Assembly (NCBI RefSeq): GCF_022919215.1
Contig: NZ_CP095046.1
Span: 913,501 to 977,500, forward strand
DNA: 64,000 nucleotides
DNA from: Hymenobacter cellulosilyticus
GTDB taxonomy: Bacteria; Bacteroidota; Bacteroidia; Cytophagales; Hymenobacteraceae
Reading direction: 5' to 3'
In this document: positions 37,651-47,437 of the stretch, one piece after another
Layout: each line of letters opens with the position of its first letter
How positions within the stretch are numbered: the stretch's first letter is position 1
Notes under the pieces: generated by a model
Told to the model about the DNA's origin: nothing
The model's database searches: none
Seen by the model: only the letters and a program-made list of their open reading frames with translations
Translations under genes and position numbers: made by a program

Positions 37651-38481
37651 TTAGTTGGATTTGCCGGAACGGGCAGCCGGAATGCGCAGGGCCAGCAGGC
37701 TCTCGAAATTACCCTGAAACACATTGAAGTCGACCGTGCCGCGGATTCCGGGAATGTAGGCTTCGTCGCTGTGCTGCCAGATAATCCACTTGTCGCGGGG
37801 CAATTTGGGGCTTTCGACCTCGTAATGGGCCAGCCAGAGCGGGTAGTCGTCGAAGTGCCCGGCCAGGTGGCGCTTATAAAAGCTGTAGTTGGAGTACAGA
37901 ATGGGTTTCACCCCGTAGTGGCGCTCTACCAGCCGCAGCCAGGTGCCCACGCCCCGCCGCATCACGGCTACGTCGTGAAACTCGGGTGCTTCCACATCCA
38001 GCACCGGCGGCAGGTCGCCGGCCTCCAGTGGTACGGTGCGGGTAAACAGGTTGGCTTGTTTGGCGCCGTCGTAGTTGGGCTGAAAGTAATGGTAAGCGCC
38101 GCGGTAAATACCCGCCGCCCGGGCGCCTTTCCAGTTGCGCTGAAAGCGGGAGTCGCGCAGGGTAACGCCCTCACTGGCTTTGATGAAAGCAAAGCGCACG
38201 TTGTGCTCGGCTACGGTCGCCCAGTCAACCTTGCCCTGGTACGAGGATACATCGATACCGTGCACCGAGTAGCCCGTCAGCAGTGGGGTTTTTTCGCGGC
38301 CCGTGAGGCTGCCGGCCCTGAAGCTGGCGTAGGCCCGGCGGGCGTAGCGGTGAATCTGGCGCTGGTAGCGCAGGTAGCCGGCCAAGCCCAGAATCCCTAT
38401 AGCCAGTACGGCCAGGCCCAGATAGCGGCGCCAGGAAGAAGCGCGGCGGCGCGAAGCAGGTCGTCGGGAAGGTTTATTCAT
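37651..38481 (-). CDS. GH25 family lysozyme
   Basis: 276 residues from ATG 38481 (or ATG 38493). One N-terminal membrane helix (LGLAVLAIGILGLAGYL), then a GH25 muramidase domain: VHGIDVSSYQGKVDW, FAFIKASEGVTLRD, GAYHYFQPNYDG, LPPVLDVEAPEF (catalytic Asp and Glu), KPILYSNYSFYK and the closing DFNVFQGN. Cleaves peptidoglycan glycan chains; probably anchored in the inner membrane facing the periplasm. Operon with rlpA. Confidence 0.9.
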   Translation of the reverse strand: MNKPSRRPASRRRASSWRRYLGLAVLAIGILGLAGYLRYQRQIHRYARRAYASFRAGSLTGREKTPLLTGYSVHGIDVSSYQGKVDWATVAEHNVRFAFIKASEGVTLRDSRFQRNWKGARAAGIYRGAYHYFQPNYDGAKQANLFTRTVPLEAGDLPPVLDVEAPEFHDVAVMRRGVGTWLRLVERHYGVKPILYSNYSFYKRHLAGHFDDYPLWLAHYEVESPKLPRDKWIIWQHSDEAYIPGIRGTVDFNVFQGNFESLLALRIPAARSGKSN

Positions 38482-38495
38482 GAGGGTCGCCATGC

Positions 38496-38503
38496 CAAAG
38501 GTA
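38496..38503 (-). promoter_or_regulatory. -7 box at the GH25 gene start
   Basis: Minus-strand TACCTTTG fits the consensus. It ends 2 bp before ATG 38493 and 14 bp before ATG 38481. Confidence 0.5.
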
Positions 38504-38636
38504 ACGAACAAGTTTAAGCCAATGATGTGCAAAAGCCGGCAAAAACCCATCTTCCCCGCCTCCCGGCTGCCGTTGGCTACGTAGATACAAGCGCTTTTCA
38601 GCACCTTTGTGGTTCCTGCTAAACGCCTTTTGCTTT

Positions 38637-38912
38637 ATGGCTCAGCCCAACCCCAACGAAGTTCGTGACGAATCCGGCCACCTCATTCGGGAGCTGCACG
38701 GCGTCACGCTGGCTCAGATTCTGGAGTATCTGGTAGCCCACTACGGCTGGCCGGGCCTCGACGAGCGAATCAAGGTTAACTGCTTCGCAGTCAATCCATC
38801 CGTAAAGTCCAGCCTGACGTTTCTGCGCCGTACGCCCTGGGCCCGAACTAAGGTGGAAGATTTGTACGTGCGGGCCCGCACGGCTGAAATTCTGGGCCGG
38901 CAGCTTCCGTAA
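38637..38912 (+). CDS. VF530 family DNA-binding protein
   Basis: 91 residues. Matches the VF530 family (DUF2132) along its length: [40 protein letters not shown] and [13 protein letters not shown]. The family fold binds DNA in vitro; the cellular role is unknown. A CACCTTTG box about 28 bp upstream is a possible promoter. Confidence 0.9.
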   Translation: MAQPNPNEVRDESGHLIRELHGVTLAQILEYLVAHYGWPGLDERIKVNCFAVNPSVKSSLTFLRRTPWARTKVEDLYVRARTAEILGRQLP

Positions 38913-39020
38913 AGAACAGCGAGCTGCCGGGGCGGGAATAGTGGCTGAGTTTTCTGGTATAGTTCTTGGCTGGCCTTGGACAACACAAAGAAATCCTCTC
39001 TCACTCTCCCTCCTTTCAAC

Positions 39021-39461
39021 ATGAAAAACCGCACGCACAACTTCTTCAGCGCTCTGCTTTTCGCCGGCTTATTGGTTGCTGGCAGCTCCGTTCAGGCCCA
39101 GAACAATAGAATTGGAGGCGCGGTACAAAACGGTAACGGGGCCTACGTGCTGAAAACCGACCGGCAGGAATGCATGACGAATACCTTGCTGGGTCTGCCC
39201 ACACTGCCGGCTACGTCCTGCGTGACGATGACCCAGGAGAAGTTTATCGTAACGCCCAGCGGCAACTCCTCGGCCGTATGGCGCGGTATGGTTCCCGAAG
39301 GGCAGCGCCCGGCGCAGCGCGTGGTGTTCAACTCAACCTACGTTGAAGTATTCGAAGGGCCCACCAAAGGCCTGACCTACAACACGGTGGCTACCACGGA
39401 GCCTTCCGGAGCCGTCACCCTCACCTTTGACCGGAAGCCCAACGGCAAAGGCAAGAAATAG
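39021..39461 (+). CDS. Hypothetical secreted protein
   Basis: 146 residues with a signal peptide (MKNRTHNFFSALLFAGLLV, cleavage near VQAQ). The mature part has two cysteines (RQECMTNTLLG, PATSCVTMTQ) and ends in a basic tail. No domain is recognised. Probably periplasmic. Confidence 0.68.
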   Translation: MKNRTHNFFSALLFAGLLVAGSSVQAQNNRIGGAVQNGNGAYVLKTDRQECMTNTLLGLPTLPATSCVTMTQEKFIVTPSGNSSAVWRGMVPEGQRPAQRVVFNSTYVEVFEGPTKGLTYNTVATTEPSGAVTLTFDRKPNGKGKK

Positions 39462-39544
39462 TCGGCCTTACCCGTCAGACCAGTACCGCCCGTCGGCCAG
39501 TGGAATATCCGCTGGCCGACTTGTTTTTGTAGCTTAGGGCTGCA

Positions 39545-39868
39545 ATGGCTGAAATCAAACAAAAATCCGGGCCCGGGGAGCTACTGCTGGGCGCGGTCCT
39601 GTTCGTCGCGTTTGAAACCGCGGCCTATTACCTGCTGCGCTGGCTGACCTCAGGCCTGGGCATGGCCGACCAGTTTCAACCCGAAAACACCATCGTCAGC
39701 AACTGGGTAAAAACGGTGGTGTTTCTGCTGTTGTACCTGGTGCTGGTAGTCGCGGCCGTGCTGGTGCTCAGCAACCGGCTGCCGCGGCGTTACCGCGGGC
39801 AGGTGATGGGGTGGTTTTATCTGTCGCTACTGCTGGGTTTCGTGCTGCTGATTCCACTGTTTGGCTAG
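39545..39868 (+). CDS. Small integral membrane protein
   Basis: 107 residues with three hydrophobic segments: GELLLGAVLFVAFETAAYYL, VVFLLLYLVLVVAAVLVL and WFYLSLLLGFVLLIPLF. No family is recognised. Monocistronic, closed by the hairpin near 39896. Confidence 0.68.
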   Translation: MAEIKQKSGPGELLLGAVLFVAFETAAYYLLRWLTSGLGMADQFQPENTIVSNWVKTVVFLLLYLVLVVAAVLVLSNRLPRRYRGQVMGWFYLSLLLGFVLLIPLFG

Positions 39869-39887
39869 AAGCCAACTCAAGAAGGCA

Positions 39888-39915
39888 ATAAAAAAGCCAC
39901 TGCGGAGGCAGTGGC
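39888..39915. terminator. Terminator of the Hsp20 gene
   Basis: GCCACTGC and GCAGTGGC (39896-39915) form the stem. On the minus strand it is followed by six T, so it serves the hsp20 gene and also separates the convergent membrane protein gene. Confidence 0.8.
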
Positions 39916-39976
39916 CAAGTGGAACAATGGTGTCGGTCGGCCCCGACGGTATGAAGAATGCAGCAGGAGCAGATTC

Positions 39977-40360
39977 CTAGCGCTGCTTGATTTCAATTTC
40001 GCGTTTCTGGGCGGCAGCATCCTTGAAGGGGATGCGCACCTGCAGCTCACTGCCCTTGTGCACCGCGTCGATGCGGGTCAGGTCGAGATTGGCGGGCAGG
40101 TCCAGGCTCTGGGCAAACAGCGGAGCTGCTACCTGATCCTCGGGCGTGTGGCGATACTCGCAGTACACCGTCAGGCGGGAGTTGTCGAGCACTACGTGGA
40201 AGTTTTCGGGACGTACGGCCGGAATTGCCACCCGAATCACCACGCCCTGCTCGCGCTTATCCACACGCACTACCGCCTGGGCCGTGCCTCCACCTAACGT
40301 GTTGAGCAGGTCGAGCTGGGGGGCGATGTTGCGAATAAACTCTTTGCTAATCAGATTCAT
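39977..40360 (-). CDS. Hsp20/alpha-crystallin family small heat-shock protein
   Basis: 127 residues. The alpha-crystallin domain spans most of the protein: VRVDKREQGVVIRVAIPAV, ENFHVVLDNSRLTVYCEY and GSELQVRIPFKDA. Passive chaperone that holds unfolded proteins. The C-terminal IxI-type anchor is represented by EIEIKQ. No CIRCE-like element was seen upstream. Confidence 0.87.
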   Translation of the reverse strand: MNLISKEFIRNIAPQLDLLNTLGGGTAQAVVRVDKREQGVVIRVAIPAVRPENFHVVLDNSRLTVYCEYRHTPEDQVAAPLFAQSLDLPANLDLTRIDAVHKGSELQVRIPFKDAAAQKREIEIKQR

Positions 40361-40626
40361 GGCTAGTTTTCCTTTCTTGGTTGACTGCTTAAATACAAAC
40401 GCTGTACCAACCCGTTTTAAGCCACGTTAAGTAGCCAAAGCAGCCATATTGACCGCCGCAAGCTCCTCAATGCCTTATATTTCGGCCAATGTGGCATGCA
40501 TAATTGGCCGGACTTTCCGTGTGCTTGCCACCTTGACGTCGTTCAGTCTAGCAGTTGCTGGTCAATAGTCTTTTCCCAGACGCCGCTCGTATAGTTGACT
40601 TCCTTAGCTATTACCCGCCATTATAT

Positions 40627-41403
40627 ATGAAAGACTCCGCCTCCTTCGATTTGCTTACTGCCGATAGCAAAGCCCCTTCAAAAGTACATAAGGATGATAT
40701 TCAGCGCGAAACGGAGCGAATCCGGCAGGACCTGGTAGAGTTGCAGGACCGGCTCTACGCCGAAAACCGCCGTAGCGTGCTGGTTATTCTGCAGGGTATG
40801 GATGCCAGCGGGAAAGATGGGCTGATTCGTAAGGTATTCAGCGGGCTCAACCCCCAGGGCGTGCGGGTCCACGCCTTCAAGGAGCCGACTACCGAGGAGC
40901 TAGCCCACGACTTTCTGTGGCGGGTACATCAGCAGGTGCCGCGCCATGGCATGATACAGGTGTTCAACCGTTCCCACTACGAAGACGTGCTCATTACGCG
41001 GGTCGAGAAGCTCATCACCACGGAGGAAGCCCGCCGGCGCTTTACGGCCATCAATGCCTTCGAAAAGCTTCTGCAGCAGGCCGGTACTACGGTTCTGAAG
41101 TTTTACCTGCACGTATCGGAGCAGGAACAGCGCGAGCGGCTGCAGGAGCGCATCAGCGACCCGGCCAAGCAGTGGAAGTACGAGGCCGGCGACGAGACCA
41201 AGGCGCTGAAATGGCCCCTGTACCGGGCCGTGTACGAAGACGTGTTCCGCCACTGCAGCCCCGAAAGCTGCCCCTGGCACCTGGTACCCGCCGACCAGAA
41301 CTGGTACAAAGCCTACGTGGTAGCCAAAGCCCTACGCGACGCCCTGCGCGAAATGGACCCGCAATACCCAGTCAGCAAGCTGGAGCGGCCCAAACAGGTG
41401 TAA
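40627..41403 (+). CDS. ppk2: Polyphosphate kinase 2 family protein
   Basis: 258 residues from ATG 40627. Walker A is LVILQGMDASGKDGLIRKVF, followed by PQGVRVHAFKEPTTEELAHDF and the lid/Walker B region VFNRSHYEDVLITRVEK. Single-domain PPK2 enzymes use polyphosphate to phosphorylate nucleotides. Whether it prefers NMP or NDP cannot be told. The upstream gap (40361-40626) shows no other gene. Confidence 0.92.
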   Translation: MKDSASFDLLTADSKAPSKVHKDDIQRETERIRQDLVELQDRLYAENRRSVLVILQGMDASGKDGLIRKVFSGLNPQGVRVHAFKEPTTEELAHDFLWRVHQQVPRHGMIQVFNRSHYEDVLITRVEKLITTEEARRRFTAINAFEKLLQQAGTTVLKFYLHVSEQEQRERLQERISDPAKQWKYEAGDETKALKWPLYRAVYEDVFRHCSPESCPWHLVPADQNWYKAYVVAKALRDALREMDPQYPVSKLERPKQV

Positions 41404-41414
41404 GCCCACTACAG

Positions 41415-41440
41415 GCAGGCGTAGCGTGAGCCACGCCTGC
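41415..41440. terminator. Hairpin between convergent genes
   Basis: GCAGGCGT (41415-41422) pairs with ACGCCTGC (41433-41440), followed by GGATTTAATT. Probable weak terminator for ppk2 or for the oxidoreductase gene. Confidence 0.5.
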
Positions 41441-41454
41441 GGATTTAATTAAGC

Positions 41455-42483
41455 CTATAGCGCCCAGAGGTCGTCGGCTTGGGCCAGAATTTCATTTTGC
41501 CACAGCAGCTGCTCTTCCCGAATAGGATAGGGCTCACCGTGGCGAATGGTGTGGTACACGGCCTCGAACAAACCTGTGTAGTCGCCTTTCGCGGCAGGCA
41601 GAACCGTGGTCGTTTTCACGTCATTGCCGCCGGCAATAGTCAGGGTGCCGGCTTGGTCGGCGGGCTCCAGGCCGTACTCGGGGGCCAGGGGCGAGAGGCC
41701 AGCCAGCAGTTGGGCTTCCTGAACGTCGCTGCGGTTTTTGCGGAAGCTGCCCTGGGTGCCATGCACCACAAAGGCCGGCAACGGGTCGGCAATCAGCAGG
41801 CCGGATACTAAGGATACCGTGAAGCCCGAGTATAGCAGTTGGATGGAGAAGTAGTCGTCGACCTGGGTGCCCGTGCGGAAGCGGCCAGTGGTTTTGCGCG
41901 TTTTTAGGGGCTGACCGAAGAGGCTGATGGCCTGGTCAATCAGGTGGGGCCCCAGGTCGTATACCAAGCCGCTGCCGGGCAGGGGCGTTTCCTTGAACGG
42001 CTTGGGATTCAGCGTCGTCTTGAACCGGTCGTAGCGGAAGGTAACTTCCACCAGCCGGCCCAGCTGCCCGCTTTCGATAACATGCTTAACTAGCTGAAAG
42101 TCACTGTCCCAGCGGCGGTTCTGGTAAGCCAGTAGGTGCTTGCCCTGCTGCTGGGCCAGGCCCCACAGCTCCCGCACCTCATCGGGCGACGTGGCCACGG
42201 GCTTTTCCAGCAGCACGTGCTTGCCGGCCAGCAGGGCCTGGCGGGTGAAGTCGGCGTGGGTGTTGCTGGGCGTGTTTACGACCACCAGCTCCAGGCTGTC
42301 GTCGGCCAGCAAGGCTTCCACGCTGTCGTAGCTCACCACTTCAGGATACTGCTGCCGGGCTTCTTTGCGGCTACGCTCCGTCACGGCACTGAGCACAAAG
42401 CCGGGGTGGGTGGCAACAAAAGGGGCGTGAAAAACCTTGCCCGACATACCGTAGGCCAGCAGGCCCGTGCGAATCTGTGTCAT
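41455..42483 (-). CDS. Gfo/Idh/MocA family oxidoreductase
   Basis: 342 residues. N-terminal Rossmann motif GLLAYGMSGKVFHAPFVAT, then VNTPSNTHADFTRQALLAGK and the catalytic EKPVATSPDE lysine, with the C-terminal substrate domain (LVYDLGPHLIDQAISLFGQP). NAD(P)-dependent dehydrogenase acting on a sugar-like or related substrate; it resembles the E. coli YdgJ type. No sugar cluster is adjacent. Confidence 0.9.
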   Translation of the reverse strand: MTQIRTGLLAYGMSGKVFHAPFVATHPGFVLSAVTERSRKEARQQYPEVVSYDSVEALLADDSLELVVVNTPSNTHADFTRQALLAGKHVLLEKPVATSPDEVRELWGLAQQQGKHLLAYQNRRWDSDFQLVKHVIESGQLGRLVEVTFRYDRFKTTLNPKPFKETPLPGSGLVYDLGPHLIDQAISLFGQPLKTRKTTGRFRTGTQVDDYFSIQLLYSGFTVSLVSGLLIADPLPAFVVHGTQGSFRKNRSDVQEAQLLAGLSPLAPEYGLEPADQAGTLTIAGGNDVKTTTVLPAAKGDYTGLFEAVYHTIRHGEPYPIREEQLLWQNEILAQADDLWAL

Positions 42484-42659
42484 AGTTGAAGCGAAAAGCG
42501 GGGCTGGCCTTTGGCAGGACCCCGCAACGGACGCATGCGTTACGCCCGGCTGGTACCCGAAAGTACACGTGCCGGCCGGACTTTTACGCCGCTTATACGC
42601 TCAACTTCCCGCAAAGACAAAAACTGTCGGCAACTAAGCCTTGCAGGCAAACGCCAACC

Positions 42660-44432
42660 TTAGGCGCGGGCAAACCACTTCAGCCAGCTCCAGCCCTTGG
42701 AGTGCTGCTTGCTGAGCTGAGGTTCGGCCCCGTCGGTGGAGGCAGGCTTGGTAGCGGGCAAAGGCTTTTTGCCGGCAGCTTTGCTGACGTTGAGGCTCTT
42801 GGTCGAGCGGCTGGCTGCCGTTGCCTTTTTACCAGTAGAGCGGCTGCGCTTGGCCAACAAGGACGGTGCCGCAGGCGTGTGAAACTGCCAGGAGGGGTTG
42901 CCATCCAGGGCATACATGGCCTGCTGGCCGGTGGTGTCGTTCTGGAAATACTCCACCACCCGGGCGTAATACGTCTTGTTGGGCGCCAGATTTCGGATGG
43001 TCACGGTGCTGTCGGTGCCGGCGGCTACTACGTAGGTTCCCTTGCTCAGGGCCGAGCCGTGGCCAAAAGCAGCATCGGCGGCGTAGCTGGTGCCGTCGTG
43101 GGGCAGGGTTTCGACTGGGCTGCCCTCCCGCACTACCACGAGGCGACGGCTGCCGTTGCCGTTGGTCCAGCGTAGGGCGGCGGTGGTGGGCTGGGTGGCC
43201 GTGGCACGCAGGGTAGCGGCGTTCTGTGCCGGCGGGAAAAAGTCCTGTTCGGGCCACTCGGTGGCGCCTTCCACGCACTCCCAGCCCAGCTTTTCCAGGT
43301 CGTTCCAGAAACGGTTGGGGTTGGCGCGGCTGTTGAGCAGAATGGCCCAGGTGTAGCCGTCGGCCGTTTGGGCCACGCAGCTGGCCGTGCCTTCTAAGCT
43401 GCCGGTGTGCCAGTTCACCTTCTTGCTGACCATCCAACCCTTGGCATAGTGGCGGTTGTTTTCGGAAGGCTCCATCATCTGAGCCAGGGTTGTGGGCGCC
43501 AGCACGTCGGGCTGGGTGGGGTTGCCGTCGGTGGCCAGCATCAGACGTACCAGGTCCCGGGCCGTAAACAGCCAGCCGCCGTGTGCATTCATGGCCTCAA
43601 TGTTCCAGGTGCCGTAGGCGGCCGGCACTTCCTTGCCGGTGCCATAGCAAGACAGCCGGTGCTCTTTGCTGAAGTATTCGGCTTCCCGCTCGTTCTTGTT
43701 CGTCAGCAGGTTGCGGCCCAGGTGTGCTTCGTGAATTCCGGCCGGGGCCAGAATATGCTCCTGCACCCAGGCCTCGTAGGGCTGCCGGGTTATCTGCTCC
43801 AGAATCTTGCCCAGCACGAGGTAGCCTACGTTGGAATAGGCATAGCGGGCTCCGGGCTTGAAGTCGAGGCCCTTGCTGAGCAGAAAGCGCACCATGGTAG
43901 AGTCGCCCACCGGGTTGGGCACGCTCAGCGCGTCGGCCACGTGCAAGGGGAAGTCGATGGGGTCGGAGGTGTTGTAGCCGTCCACGCCGTTGTTGCGGTT
44001 CCAGCCGGCGCTGTGCTCCAGCAGCTGCTGCACCGTAATGTCGTAGATCCGCTCGTCCTGAATGGCGCCGGTGTAGTACGCCGACTGCAAATAGCCCTCG
44101 GGCCCAAAGGCCTTGTGCTGCAGATCAATGCGGCCTTCTTCTACCAGCTTCATAATGGCTGTGGCCGTCACCGGCTTCGACACGCTGGCCACCCGCAGCA
44201 GGTGGGATGGGCGCATGGGTTCGGTGCGGGCCAGGTCGGCGTAGCCGAAAGCCCGGCTGTAGACCAGCTTGCCCTGCCGGCTGATGGCTACCGAGGCGCC
44301 CGGAATTTTCCAGCGCTTCATAAACTGCTCAATGGCGGCGTCGCAGTGGGCCAGCTGCGGCGTAGAGGCCCCCGTTTGAGCTAGCGCGGGAAAAGCTAGC
44401 AGCCCTAGTAGCAGGGCCAGTATTTTCTTCAC
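42660..44432 (-). CDS. Serine hydrolase, beta-lactamase/class C PBP-like
   Basis: 590 residues from GTG 44432, which gives a signal peptide (VKKILALLLGLLAFPALAQ). The beta-lactamase-like domain has the SxxK motif in RVASVSKPVTATAIMKL, the Tyr motif YAYSNVGYLVLGKILEQ and the third motif WHTGSLEGT. After about residue 410 a fibronectin-like domain (TTAALRWTNGNGSRRLVVV) and a Lys/Ser-rich basic tail follow. Probably a periplasmic or exported esterase or peptidase; resistance is not implied. Confidence 0.85.
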   Translation of the reverse strand: MKKILALLLGLLAFPALAQTGASTPQLAHCDAAIEQFMKRWKIPGASVAISRQGKLVYSRAFGYADLARTEPMRPSHLLRVASVSKPVTATAIMKLVEEGRIDLQHKAFGPEGYLQSAYYTGAIQDERIYDITVQQLLEHSAGWNRNNGVDGYNTSDPIDFPLHVADALSVPNPVGDSTMVRFLLSKGLDFKPGARYAYSNVGYLVLGKILEQITRQPYEAWVQEHILAPAGIHEAHLGRNLLTNKNEREAEYFSKEHRLSCYGTGKEVPAAYGTWNIEAMNAHGGWLFTARDLVRLMLATDGNPTQPDVLAPTTLAQMMEPSENNRHYAKGWMVSKKVNWHTGSLEGTASCVAQTADGYTWAILLNSRANPNRFWNDLEKLGWECVEGATEWPEQDFFPPAQNAATLRATATQPTTAALRWTNGNGSRRLVVVREGSPVETLPHDGTSYAADAAFGHGSALSKGTYVVAAGTDSTVTIRNLAPNKTYYARVVEYFQNDTTGQQAMYALDGNPSWQFHTPAAPSLLAKRSRSTGKKATAASRSTKSLNVSKAAGKKPLPATKPASTDGAEPQLSKQHSKGWSWLKWFARA

Positions 44433-45015
44433 AAATCCAACTTGGCAAGTAACACGCTGAACCACCGGTTTGCGGACCGGATAGTCTTTCGACTGAACTA
44501 CAAGTTTATTGGATTATTTCGAAGAAATGGCAAGCTGTTAAAAAGAATAAATTGTAATTTTTGTAGTTAAACAGACGTTTTATGGGTTGGTATTTAGTCA
44601 ATAAGGTTTCTTGTTGTGATTTAGAAGGATGAAGCCGGAATAAGTTGAATATAATTATGGCGCTATGAGCAGCTTGCCCGACTCAAGCTATTGCTTCTCC
44701 CCTGCTGTACTGCTAGCCAGTCAAAATACCCACAAGTAGGTATTGCGGAAGCTCGTCAAAGGAAGCAATATTGGGTTGGGGCCAGGGCTGGGCTACAGGA
44801 GGTTCCTGCAAGCTTCTTGGGTTTGGTTTACGGTCCTTTTTCAGCAGAAAACCAGGTATATGGCGCCTCGGCGCCAGTTCCGGGCAAGTAGTGGTTGGGG
44901 TCATCTGGGCTCAACCCGCTTGTTTACAGGCGCGGGGCTTTGTCCCGTGCCTGTTTTTGTTGGCGGCTCCCGGCGAAATTTTCCGGCCGGGGTTCTTACT
45001 TGTAGCCTGGGCGCG
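44433..45015. other. Long intergenic gap with an AT-rich island and an orphan terminator
   Basis: No convincing gene. Bases about 44480-44670 are clearly AT-richer than the surroundings and contain TAATTTTTG (44555-44563), a -7-like sequence on the plus strand. Several short ORFs here lack any family resemblance. A terminator-like hairpin lies at 44926-44957, which leaves a possible small transcript between the two signals. Confidence 0.5.
44926..44957 (+). terminator. Orphan terminator-like hairpin
   Basis: ACAGG-CGCGGGG pairs imperfectly with CCCGTG-CCTGT, followed by TTTTTG. No recognised gene lies immediately upstream on the plus strand. Confidence 0.55.
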
Positions 45016-45023
45016 TAGCTTTG
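45016..45023 (+). promoter_or_regulatory. -7 promoter box
   Basis: TAGCTTTG fits TAnnTTTG, 17 bp before ATG 45041. Confidence 0.5.
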
Positions 45024-45040
45024 CCCGCTACCCGCCGCCC

Positions 45041-45454
45041 ATGCCTCTGCCTCCCGTTCCCGATTTTCTGACGCTCACCTTCCGTCCCGATCTGAATGTG
45101 CTGCTAGTGCGTTGGCAGCGCCTGATTTCGGTGGCGGAAATGCAGCAGGGCTACCTGGTTTTGCTGGAATACGCCGCCGAGCACGGCTGCCGGCACTGGC
45201 TGCTCGACGGCCGCCGGCGCTTCAATACTGACCGAGAAGGTGCCCAGTGGATGCTGAGCACATTTTTGCCCCAGCTCCAGCCCCGCCTGCACCAGCGTAC
45301 TTATCTGGCCTACTTGCTGGCTCCCGTAAACCTGCGCGACCAGGACGCCGACGCGGCTTTTCCGCCCGCGACCTACTTCGGGGGCAAGCCTTTTCTGGCC
45401 GAGCGGTTTGTGGAGGAAGGCGAGGCTGTGCGCTGGCTGCAGCAGCAACCCTAG
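45041..45454 (+). CDS. Hypothetical protein, paralogue of the 51728 gene (STAS-like guess)
   Basis: 137 residues from ATG 45041, supported by the promoter box 17 bp upstream; the longer in-frame extension is rejected. Shares with the protein at 51728-52159 the pattern RPDLN-x(5)-RW, GCRHWLLDGRRRFN, QWMLSTFLPQ, AYLLAP and EGEAVRWL. Alternating strands and helices, no signal peptide: a STAS/SpoIIAA-like cytoplasmic fold is possible but unproven. The pentapeptide-repeat gene follows 55 bp later. Confidence 0.72.
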   Translation: MPLPPVPDFLTLTFRPDLNVLLVRWQRLISVAEMQQGYLVLLEYAAEHGCRHWLLDGRRRFNTDREGAQWMLSTFLPQLQPRLHQRTYLAYLLAPVNLRDQDADAAFPPATYFGGKPFLAERFVEEGEAVRWLQQQP

Positions 45455-45509
45455 CCCGGCTTTTGCCCCGGTTACCCTTCCCTTTTATCTTCTGAACTAC
45501 CTTCTTGCT

Positions 45510-46115
45510 ATGAAGCAGCGTCGAGCGAAGCCGACCGGCCGGCCCACCGTATTTCCCGCCGAAAACCGTTTTGAGCGTTGGGACGCCCGTACGCTGGCAG
45601 CTCAGCCCGAAACCGAGTTTGAGCAGTGCCACTTTATCGGCTGCGACTTCTCCGGGGCCCAGTTCAGCCAGCTCCGGTTTGCCGACTGCCTGTTTGAGCG
45701 CTGCAATCTGTCATCGGCGGCCATGGCGGGGGCCAGCCTGCAGAACGTAGCGTTTACCGACTGCAAGTTGTCGGGAGTGCAGTTTGCGGCCTGCCGCGAC
45801 TTCCTGTTCGAAGTTCATTTCCAGGGCTGCCAGCTGCATTATGCCTCTTTCTTTGGCAAGAAGCTGCGCAACACCCGGTTTGTGACCTGCTCTCTGACCG
45901 ATGCTGACTTTACCAGTGCCGACCTGACCGACGCCGTGTTTCAGGACTGCACCCTGCGCGGCACCGTGTTCCGCAACACCCAGCTCGTGGGGGCCGACTT
46001 TACCACCGCCTCCGAGTTCAGCATCGACCCCGACGGCAACACCCTGACCAAGGCCCGCTTCACGCTGACAGGTCTGCTGGGCCTGGTTGGCAAGTATGGG
46101 ATAATCGTGGAATAA
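45510..46115 (+). CDS. Pentapeptide repeat protein
   Basis: 201 residues. A run of A(D/N)LxX-type pentapeptides from about residue 40 to 175 (CDFSGAQFSQLRFADC, ADFTSADLTDAVFQDC) forms a right-handed quadrilateral beta-helix. Members of the wider family include McbG/Qnr-like proteins that protect DNA gyrase, but nothing here points to that role. Cytoplasmic. Confidence 0.9.
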   Translation: MKQRRAKPTGRPTVFPAENRFERWDARTLAAQPETEFEQCHFIGCDFSGAQFSQLRFADCLFERCNLSSAAMAGASLQNVAFTDCKLSGVQFAACRDFLFEVHFQGCQLHYASFFGKKLRNTRFVTCSLTDADFTSADLTDAVFQDCTLRGTVFRNTQLVGADFTTASEFSIDPDGNTLTKARFTLTGLLGLVGKYGIIVE

Positions 46116-46188
46116 GCGCCGGACGAAGACGAATTGGCGGTGCGGCTAGCTGAGTAGCCAAAACCTGCGCCTCCCCAATTCGGTTTAA

Positions 46189-47282
<1,094 letters not shown>

Positions 47283-47360
47283 CTTCGGCGGGAGCTGTCA
47301 GCCTGAGCAGAGCGAAAGACCTTTCTCTGCGGACTGCCACCACTCTTACATAATAGCAAA

Positions 47361-47395
47361 AGCCCTTTACCAGCGCCGTGGTGGAGGGCTTTTTG
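47361..47395. terminator. Bidirectional terminator
   Basis: AGCCCT (47361-47366) pairs with AGGGCT (47385-47390), with A and T tracts on the two sides, between the convergent OYE and Nudix genes. A single degenerate REP-like arm lies just upstream at 47297. Confidence 0.75.
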
Positions 47396-47437
47396 CGTTG
47401 AATGGCGTTTGCCAAAGGGGGAGAACAGTATCCTTTG

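Noticed and set aside
44691-44891. Plus-strand ORF of 66 residues in the long intergenic gap
   Set aside because: Low-information composition, no family and no good start context.
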